Shown here: one piece after another, positions 57,663-64,000 of the stretch
Position numbering within the stretch: position 1 is the stretch's first letter
Layout of the letters: each line of letters begins with the position of its first letter
Source of the DNA: Teichococcus coralli
GTDB lineage: Bacteria > Pseudomonadota > Alphaproteobacteria > Acetobacterales > Acetobacteraceae
Length of the DNA stretch: 64,000 nucleotides
Direction: 5' to 3'
Assembly (NCBI RefSeq): GCF_009829925.1
Contig: NZ_SNVJ01000007.1
Span: 62,001 to 126,000 of the forward strand
Made by a program: the position numbers and the translations under genes
Notes under the pieces: generated by a model
What the model saw: only the letters and a program-made list of their open reading frames with translations
Told to the model about the DNA's origin: nothing
Databases searched by the model: none

Positions 57663-59177
57663 ATGAACAGCGTACCTCCGCCCGGTGACGGCCTGCTCGG
57701 CCTTTCGCAGCGTCATCCTCCCGCGAACCTGCAGGCGGAGCAGGCCCTCCTCGGTGCCTTGCTGGCCAACAACAAGGCCTATGAGCGCGTCTCCGAGTTT
57801 CTGGCGCCGGAGCATTTCGCCCATGCCGCGCATGGCCGCATCTTCGCCGCGATCCAGCGGCGAATCGAGGCCGGCCAGCTCGCCGACGCCGTCACCCTGC
57901 GCGCCGAGTTCGAGCATTCCGGCGTGCTGGGCGAGGTGGGCGGCGCCGCCTACCTGGCCGAGCTGCTGGGCGCCATGGTTGGCATCATCAATGCCGGCGA
58001 ATACGGCAAGGTCATCCACGACGCCTGGCTGCGCCGCCAGCTGATCGACCTCGGCGAGACGGTGGTCAACCGCGCCTTCGGCGCCGAGGCCGAGCTGCAG
58101 GCGCGCGAGCAGTTGGAAGCCGCCGAGCAGGCCCTGTTCGACCTCGCCAAGGATGGCGGCTCCGAGGGCGGCTTCGTCACCTTCGGCCGGGCCCTGACCG
58201 AGGCCGTCTCCCTCGCCGAGAAGGCCTTCACCAGCGGCGGCGGCGTCTCCGGCCTGCCTTCCGGCCTGCGCGACCTCGACGCCAAGACCGGCGGCCTGCA
58301 CCCCTCCGACCTCGTCATCCTGGCCGGCCGTCCAGGCATGGGCAAGACGGCGCTGGCCACCAAGATCGCCTTCGGCGCCGCCAAGTCCCTCCTCCGCGAT
58401 GCCGAGGACGAGCACGGGCCGGGCGCCGTCCCCAAAGGCGGCTGCGCCATCTTCTCGCTGGAAATGAGCGCCGACCAGCTCGCCAACCGCCTCCTCTCCG
58501 AGGAGGCGCGCATCTCCGGCGACCGCATCCGCCGCGGCGAGATCCAGCAGCGCGACTTCGACAAGTTCGTCGAGGTCAGCCGCGAGATGGCGCGGCTGCC
58601 GCTCTACATTGACGACACGCCGGCGATCACCATCTCCGCCATGCGCACGCGCTGCCGCCGCCTCAAGCGCACCCGCGGGCTGGATCTGATCGTGGTGGAC
58701 TACCTGCAGCTGATGCGCCCCGCCGCCGGCTCCCGCCCCGAGAACCGGGTGCAGGAGATCAGCCAGATCACCCAGGGCCTGAAGGCCATCGCCAAGGAGC
58801 TTTCCGTCCCGGTGATCGCGCTCTCCCAGCTCTCCCGCCAGGTGGAGAACCGCGAGGACAAGCGCCCGCAGCTCGCCGACCTGCGCGAGTCCGGCTCGAT
58901 CGAGCAGGACGCCGACATGGTCATGTTCGTCTACCGCGACGACTACTACCTGAAGATGCAGGAGCCGAAGCAGACCAACTTCGACAACGGCGAGAAGTTC
59001 GAGGCCGCCCTGGCGAGCTGGAAGGACCGGATGGAGAAGGCCTACAACCGCGCCGACCTGATCGTCGCCAAGCAGCGCCACGGCCCCACCGGCACCATCC
59101 CGCTGTTCTTCGAGGCCGAGTTCACCCGCTTCGGCGACCTCGACATCCACCACGCGGACCCCTACGGCCATGAGTGA
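57663..59177 (+). CDS. dnaB: Replicative DNA helicase DnaB
   Basis: 504 residues. N-terminal domain PPANLQAEQALLGALLANN, then the RecA fold with Walker A LAGRPGMGKTALA, CAIFSLEMSADQLANRLLSEE, LDLIVVDYLQLM and VIALSQLSRQVENR with SGSIEQDADMVMF. Unwinds DNA ahead of the replisome. No intein seen. Overlaps alr by eight bases. Confidence 0.97.
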   Translation: MNSVPPPGDGLLGLSQRHPPANLQAEQALLGALLANNKAYERVSEFLAPEHFAHAAHGRIFAAIQRRIEAGQLADAVTLRAEFEHSGVLGEVGGAAYLAELLGAMVGIINAGEYGKVIHDAWLRRQLIDLGETVVNRAFGAEAELQAREQLEAAEQALFDLAKDGGSEGGFVTFGRALTEAVSLAEKAFTSGGGVSGLPSGLRDLDAKTGGLHPSDLVILAGRPGMGKTALATKIAFGAAKSLLRDAEDEHGPGAVPKGGCAIFSLEMSADQLANRLLSEEARISGDRIRRGEIQQRDFDKFVEVSREMARLPLYIDDTPAITISAMRTRCRRLKRTRGLDLIVVDYLQLMRPAAGSRPENRVQEISQITQGLKAIAKELSVPVIALSQLSRQVENREDKRPQLADLRESGSIEQDADMVMFVYRDDYYLKMQEPKQTNFDNGEKFEAALASWKDRMEKAYNRADLIVAKQRHGPTGTIPLFFEAEFTRFGDLDIHHADPYGHE

Positions 59178-60231
59178 GGCCGAGGCCCTGGCGGGTGAGC
59201 TTGAGGTGGATCTCGGCGCCATCGTCGCCAACTGGCGCGACCTTGGCGCCAGGCACCCCTCCGGCCCGGCCGCCGGCGTGGTGAAGGCCGACGGCTACGG
59301 CCTCGGCGCCGCCCCGGTGGCGCGCGCCCTGGCCGGGTCCGGCTGCCGCCACTTCTTCGTCGCCCAGCTCTCCGAGGGCCTGGCCCTGCGCGAGGCCCTC
59401 GGCCATGGCCCGATGATCGCCGTGCTCGGCGGCTTTCCGGCGGGCGCCGATGCAGGCGCCGCGCTCACCCCGGTGCTGAACTCCCCGCGGGACGTCGCCG
59501 CCGCCCGCGCCGCCGGCCTGCGCGGCGCCATCCTGCATGTCGACACCGGCATGGAGCGGCTCGGCCTCAACGCCGCCGAGCTGACGGCAGCCGGCGACCT
59601 CTCGGACCTCGGCCTGCGCTACGTCATGACGCACCTCGCCTGCGCCGATACGCCTGATCACCCGCTGAACGCCGCCCAGGCCGCCCGCTTCGCCGCCGCC
59701 GCCGAGGCGCTGCCGGGCGTGCCGCGCTCCTTCGCCAACTCGGCCGGCATCTTCCTCGGGCGGGACTTCGCCTCCGGCCTCGCCCGCCCCGGCTGCGCCC
59801 TCTACGGCATCAACCCGACCCCCGGCCTGCCCAACCCGATGCGCCAGGTGCTGCGCCTCACCGTCCCCGTGCTGCAGCTCCGCCAGGTGCCCGCCGGCGT
59901 CACCGTCGGCTACGGCGCCACCTGGACCGCCCGCCGCGACAGCCGGATCGCCACCATTGCCGCGGGCTACGCCGATGGCTACCCTCGCGCCCTGTCCGGC
60001 CGCAGCTTCGCCACCGCCGCCGGCCGTCCCGTGCAACTGGTTGGCCGGATCTCGATGGACCTCATCACCTTGGACGTGACCGACGTGCCGGAGCTGGCGC
60101 AGGGCGACCGTGTGGAGCTGATCGGGCCGCAGCAGACGCCGGACGACATCGCCGCGCGCACCGGCACCATCGGCTACGAGATCCTGACCTCCCTTGGCGC
60201 CCGCTACCGCCGGCGCTACCTCCCGGCATGA
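59170..60231 (+). CDS. alr: Alanine racemase
   Basis: 353 residues. PLP lysine Lys39 in GVVKADGYGLGA, RLGLNAAEL with MTHLACAD, the C-terminal tyrosine in TVGYGATWTA and IAAGYADGYPR, and LVGRISMDL. Makes D-alanine for peptidoglycan. The order dnaB-alr is common in alphaproteobacteria. Confidence 0.96.
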   Translation: MSEAEALAGELEVDLGAIVANWRDLGARHPSGPAAGVVKADGYGLGAAPVARALAGSGCRHFFVAQLSEGLALREALGHGPMIAVLGGFPAGADAGAALTPVLNSPRDVAAARAAGLRGAILHVDTGMERLGLNAAELTAAGDLSDLGLRYVMTHLACADTPDHPLNAAQAARFAAAAEALPGVPRSFANSAGIFLGRDFASGLARPGCALYGINPTPGLPNPMRQVLRLTVPVLQLRQVPAGVTVGYGATWTARRDSRIATIAAGYADGYPRALSGRSFATAAGRPVQLVGRISMDLITLDVTDVPELAQGDRVELIGPQQTPDDIAARTGTIGYEILTSLGARYRRRYLPA

Positions 60232-60246
60232 GGCGGCCTTCCTGAC

Positions 60247-61032
60247 TTGCAGCATCTCCTGAACCTCGTCGCCCTGCTGGGGCGGCTCGTGCTGGCAGGC
60301 TGCCGGCAGGTGGGCGGCGTCACGCTCTTCGCGCTGGAAGGCCTCTCCCACCTCGTCCGGCCGCCCTTCTACCCGCGCCTGCTCGGCCGCGCCTTCCTGG
60401 AGATCGCCTATTTCTCGCTGCCGGTGGTGGCGCTGACGGCGGTCTTCACCGGCATGGTGCTGGCGCTGCAGTCCTATTCCGGGTTTTCCCGCTTCGGCGC
60501 CGAGAGCGCGATCGCCAACGTCGTCGTCCTCTCCATCACCCGCGAGCTGGGCCCCGTGCTGGCCGGCCTGATGGTGGCCGGCCGCATCGGCGCCGCCTTC
60601 GCCGCCGAGATCGGCACCATGCGCGTCACCGACCAGATCGACGCGCTGACCACCCTCTCCACCAACCCGATGAAGTACCTGGTCGCCCCGCGCCTCGCCG
60701 CCGGCATCGTCGCCATGCCGCTGCTGGTGGTGGTGGCCGACATCCTGGGCGTGATGGGCGGCTGGCTGATCGGCACCACCAAGCTCGGCTTCACCTCCGC
60801 CTCCTACCTCACCTCCACCCTCAACTTCATGCAGGCCGGGGACGTCGTCTCCGGCCTGGTGAAGGCGGCGGTCTTCGGCTTCGTCATCGCGCTGATGGGC
60901 TGCTGGAGCGGCTATACCAGCCGCGGCGGCGCGCAGGGCGTGGGCGCCGCCACCACCGGCGCGGTGGTGGCGGCCTCCATCCTCATCCTGGCGCTGGACT
61001 ACGTGCTGACCGCGATGTTCTTCGGCCTATGA
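60247..61032 (+). CDS. mlaE: MlaE-type ABC transporter permease
   Basis: 261 residues starting at a TTG. Helices with FYPRLLGRAFLEIAYFSLPVVALTAVFTGMVLALQSYSGF-type region, RELGPVLAGLMVAGRIGAAFAAEIGTMRVTDQIDAL (read across 100-135) and GVGAATTGAVVAASILIL. Moves phospholipids between membranes with MlaF. Overlaps mlaF by four bases. The periplasmic mlaD is not in the window; the next gene on the right is unrelated. Confidence 0.92.
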   Translation: MQHLLNLVALLGRLVLAGCRQVGGVTLFALEGLSHLVRPPFYPRLLGRAFLEIAYFSLPVVALTAVFTGMVLALQSYSGFSRFGAESAIANVVVLSITRELGPVLAGLMVAGRIGAAFAAEIGTMRVTDQIDALTTLSTNPMKYLVAPRLAAGIVAMPLLVVVADILGVMGGWLIGTTKLGFTSASYLTSTLNFMQAGDVVSGLVKAAVFGFVIALMGCWSGYTSRGGAQGVGAATTGAVVAASILILALDYVLTAMFFGL

Positions 61033-61802
61033 GCGGCACACCGAAAATCCGCCTGCGCGGCCTCACCAAGCGCTTCAACGGCAAGCCCGTGCTGGACGGC
61101 GTGGATCTCGACGTCGCCGCCGGCGAGGGCATGGTGATCCTCGGCGGCTCCGGCTCCGGCAAGTCCGTCACCATCAAGTGCATCCTGGGCCTGATCCGGC
61201 CGGATGCCGGCACGGTCGAGATCGACGGCCGTGACGTGCTGTCCATGCCGCGCCGCGAGCGCGAGGCGGTGAACGACCGCATCGGCATGCTGTTCCAGAA
61301 CGCGGCGCTGTTCGACAGCCTGCCGGTCTGGGAGAACGTCTGCTTCAAGCTGCTGGCCCAGAAGCGCATCACCCGCTCCAGGGCGCGCGACAAGGCCGCC
61401 GAGGTGCTGGCCCAGGTCGGCCTGGCGCCCAGCGTCGGCGACCTCTCGCCCGCCGAGCTTTCGGGCGGCATGCAGAAGCGCGTCGGCCTCGCCCGCGCCA
61501 TCGCCGCCGAGCCCGACATCATCTTCTTCGACGAGCCGACAACGGGCCTCGACCCCATCATGGGCGCGGTGATCGACGGGCTGATCGTGGACGTGGTGCA
61601 GCGCCTCGGCGCCACCGCCGTCTCCATCACGCACGACATGGCCAGCGCCCGCCGCATCGGCACGACGGCGGCGATGCTGCACAAGGGCAGCATCATCTGG
61701 ACCGGCCCGGCCGCCAGCCTGGGCGAGACCGGCAACCCCATGGTGGACCAGTTCGCGCGCGGCGAGCGCGAGGGACCGATCCAGATGGAGCTGCGCAGGT
61801 AG
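61029..61802 (+). CDS. mlaF: MlaF-type ABC transporter ATPase
   Basis: 257 residues. Walker A GGSGSGKSVTIKCILGL, Q loop FQNAALFDSLPVWENV, signature LSGGMQKRVGLARAI, Walker B IIFFDEPTTGLDPI and the H loop ITHDM. Energises lipid trafficking by MlaE. Ends 100 bases before the convergent HWE kinase gene. Confidence 0.95.
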   Translation: MSGTPKIRLRGLTKRFNGKPVLDGVDLDVAAGEGMVILGGSGSGKSVTIKCILGLIRPDAGTVEIDGRDVLSMPRREREAVNDRIGMLFQNAALFDSLPVWENVCFKLLAQKRITRSRARDKAAEVLAQVGLAPSVGDLSPAELSGGMQKRVGLARAIAAEPDIIFFDEPTTGLDPIMGAVIDGLIVDVVQRLGATAVSITHDMASARRIGTTAAMLHKGSIIWTGPAASLGETGNPMVDQFARGEREGPIQMELRR

Positions 61803-61903
61803 CCCTCCCGGCGTCCGGGGAGGCGAGGACCCCCCGACCCTCCGCCGGGAAGCTGAGAGATTTCCGCCCCCGCAGGCAACGGCTTCCCCGGCGAGCGGCG
61901 CCC

Positions 61904-64000
61904 TCAGTTGATGCGCCGCTGCGCGGCCGACTGGCTGCTGGAGGGCACCATCAGGGTGCGCAGGGCGGCCGCCAGCGCACCCTGGGTGAGCGGCTTGCGC
62001 AGCAATGCCGTCCGTCCCTGGCCGCCGCCGGTCGCCCAGCCGCCGGGCAGCGCCCCGTAGCCGGTGGCGAAGACCACCGGAACGCCGCGCCGCACCAGCA
62101 GGTCGGCCACCGGGAAAACCGCCTGCCCGCGCAGGTTCACGTCCAGCACCGCGGCATCCAGCAGCGCTTCCTCGCTGGCCAGCCGCAAGGCCTCCGAAAG
62201 GCTGGCCGCCGGCCCCACCACGGTGAAGCCCAGCGCGTGCAGCTGCGTCTCCAGCTCCATGGCGACGAGCGGCTCATCCTCCGCGAGCAGCACGCGGCGC
62301 GGCCGCAGGCCCGCAGCGGGCTGGACGGCTGTCGCCACCACGGGCCGCGCACCCTCCACGGGGCGCGTCGCCGTTCGCGGCGCCACGCGATCCGCCGCGA
62401 TGATCATGGCGCAATGCAGCCCCTCAGGCCGCCAATCCAGGCTGATGCTGCCGCCGAGCTGGCTGCGCACGGTGGCATCCACCATGCGCAGACCGAAGCC
62501 ACGGCGCCTGGGCTTCTGCACCGTCCCGGCGGCTGCGGAAACCTCCTCGGCCCATTCCAGCTTCAGCCGGCCGTCCGGAAGCATCGCCCAGCGCACCGCC
62601 AGCTCGCCTTCGTCACCGGCCAGCGCTCCATGCCGCACGGCATTGGAGGTCAGCTCGTGCGAAACCATGGCAATCGCCTGCACGGCTTCCGGCGCCAGCC
62701 AGATGCCGGCGCCGTAGATCGCCACGCGCCTGGAGCGCAGATAAACCGAAAGCTCGCCCTCGATCAGCGCGCGCAGGTCGCCGCCGCTCCAGTTCTCCTG
62801 GGCGAGCAGGGTATGCGCCCGCGCCAGGGCGCCGACCCTTCCCTCGACGGCCGCGGCGAAATGGGCGGGCTCCTCGCTCTGGCTCAGCCGGATGATGGAC
62901 TGCACCACCGCCAGAACGTTCTTCGCACGGTGATCGACCTCGCGCATCAGCAGCGCCTGCCGCTCCTCCGTGCCGCGCTGCAGCGTGACATCCTCGCCGG
63001 ACGCCACCACCGCCAGCAACCGCCCGCCCCCGTCATGCAGCACGGCATTGCTCCAGGAGACGAGGCGTTCCTCGCCGTCGGCCCGCTGGACGTGGGTTTC
63101 GTTGCGCAGATGGGACGGCTCGGCCGTGCCCGCCGCGACGCGCATGAAGGCGGTCCGTGCCGGTTCGCGCTGGCGCTCGGGCAGGAAGGCGGTGAACCAG
63201 TCCCGCCCGATCGCCTCCTCCTCCTGCGAGAGGCCAAGCACCTCGATGCCCCGGCGGTTGATGCCCTGCACGACGCCATCCGGCCCCAGCACCACCAGCA
63301 TGACGCCGGCAACGTCGAAATACAGCCGAGTCCGGTCGCGCTCCGTGCGCAGCGCCGAAGCGGCCGCCTCCGCCGCCTCGGCCCGCCCATTGGCGGCGGC
63401 ACGGCTGCGGATCATCTCGGCCGAGCGGCGCAGTCCAAGGCGAAGTGCCTCGAACTCCGCCACCGGCCCCGGCAGGCTGACCGGCGGCGGCAGCGATCCC
63501 GCGGCCAGCACCTCCGCCTCGAAAGCCAGCGCGCGCACCGGCTTCAGCAGCCGCCAGGCCATCAGCAGGGCGATGCCCAGGGCCGCCGCCAGCAGGGCCG
63601 CCGCCCAGATGGCCAGCCGCTCGAGCGGCTGGCGCCAGGCCGCCTCATACGCGTCCTGCGGCGCCGTCACCACGGCAGACCAGGGCAGCCGCTCCATCCG
63701 CTGGAAAGCGGCGACGATCGGCCGCCCGGCCAACGAGATGCCGTCGGCGACGCCATCCCCCGACGATTCGATGGCCTTGCGCAGCCAGTCGGGTGCCAGA
63801 TGGCCGACCCGCCGCTCATGGCTCAGCGAGCGGGCGATGATTTCGCCGGTCCGCACATGGACCAACGCCACGATGGCGCCCGGCTGGACACCGGCGAGCA
63901 GGCCGGAAAGCCGGCTTGGATCAACCGCCAGGATCAGCACGCGGCGCGGGTCGCTCTCCACGCCGCCCAGGTCATGCGGCGGCGCGTGCGGCGGCGTGAC
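61904..64000 (-). CDS. HWE-family sensor kinase with receiver domain, 5' part outside
   Basis: About 698 residues visible; the frame is open to the right edge, so the N terminus is missing. From the left of the protein: end of a Cache-type periplasmic sensor (to about residue 125), one membrane helix ([21 protein letters not shown]), a HAMP-like stretch, a PAS domain with [21 protein letters not shown], an HWE kinase core with [28 protein letters not shown] and [12 protein letters not shown], and a C-terminal receiver ([23 protein letters not shown]). Such kinases often feed the general stress response. Last residues SAAQRRIN. Confidence 0.9.
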   Translation of the reverse strand, partial: VTPPHAPPHDLGGVESDPRRVLILAVDPSRLSGLLAGVQPGAIVALVHVRTGEIIARSLSHERRVGHLAPDWLRKAIESSGDGVADGISLAGRPIVAAFQRMERLPWSAVVTAPQDAYEAAWRQPLERLAIWAAALLAAALGIALLMAWRLLKPVRALAFEAEVLAAGSLPPPVSLPGPVAEFEALRLGLRRSAEMIRSRAAANGRAEAAEAAASALRTERDRTRLYFDVAGVMLVVLGPDGVVQGINRRGIEVLGLSQEEEAIGRDWFTAFLPERQREPARTAFMRVAAGTAEPSHLRNETHVQRADGEERLVSWSNAVLHDGGGRLLAVVASGEDVTLQRGTEERQALLMREVDHRAKNVLAVVQSIIRLSQSEEPAHFAAAVEGRVGALARAHTLLAQENWSGGDLRALIEGELSVYLRSRRVAIYGAGIWLAPEAVQAIAMVSHELTSNAVRHGALAGDEGELAVRWAMLPDGRLKLEWAEEVSAAAGTVQKPRRRGFGLRMVDATVRSQLGGSISLDWRPEGLHCAMIIAADRVAPRTATRPVEGARPVVATAVQPAAGLRPRRVLLAEDEPLVAMELETQLHALGFTVVGPAASLSEALRLASEEALLDAAVLDVNLRGQAVFPVADLLVRRGVPVVFATGYGALPGGWATGGGQGRTALLRKPLTQGALAAALRTLMVPSSSQSAAQRRIN

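Overview
The window comes from a strongly GC-rich alphaproteobacterium, most likely a Roseomonas-like member of the Acetobacteraceae (inference, no search run). Pointers: a Shemin-type 5-aminolevulinate synthase, an archaeal-type class I lysyl-tRNA synthetase, HWE kinase, MmcB behind a GAAC-N7-GAAC LexA box, Usg, CIRCE-controlled groESL, and the order fabD-fabG-acpP-fabF-mltG and rpsF-rpsR-DUF2232-rplI. Codon third positions are overwhelmingly G/C, so many long antisense frames exist; these were discarded.

Left part (1-19.8 kb): end of an N-formylglutamate amidohydrolase, tRNA-Val, a three-gene TRAP transporter, 5-aminolevulinate synthase, a small reductase, a TPR lipoprotein-like protein, an EamA exporter, pyrD with a HAD phosphatase, a Bcr/CflA exporter, an orphan Hpt protein, an MHYT-GGDEF-EAL protein, an SDR, a YgjP-type metalloprotease, a PAS-PAS hybrid kinase with two receivers, a cupin/YcgN pair, mmcB and a DUF952 protein.

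Middle (19.8-35.2 kb): an island of virion genes of podovirus type, all on the minus strand, read from 34.4 kb down to 19.8 kb: two small proteins, connector-adjacent protein, portal, scaffold, capsid, tail adaptor, nozzle, one small internal protein, tail spike, small protein, large terminase, a wrecked polymorphic-toxin gene with two intact tandem immunity paralogs, a one-TM lysis-type protein and a SleB-type endolysin. A divergent S24 repressor faces the operon across an 87-bp switch region with a good operator and two back-to-back promoters; the repressor transcript is predicted leaderless. No integrase, replication or long ejection proteins are visible, and three kinds of host-like dispersed palindromes sit inside the island, so long residence or domestication is plausible. 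Next to the island, mprF is missing most of its synthase domain.

Right part (35.2-64 kb): lysK-mprF, a DinG-type helicase, a TerB-like protein, cold-shock protein, groESL with two CIRCE boxes, Usg, an AEC transporter, yicC-gmk, an SDR, mltG, the fatty-acid genes, the rpsF-rpsR-DUF2232-rplI operon, cfa, dnaB-alr, mlaE-mlaF, and the 3' part of an HWE sensor kinase with a receiver domain.

The most rewarding items are the virion island with its repressor switch, the toxin/immunity remnant, and a family of paired, inward-facing terminator-like palindromes that share both stem and tail sequence at several loci.
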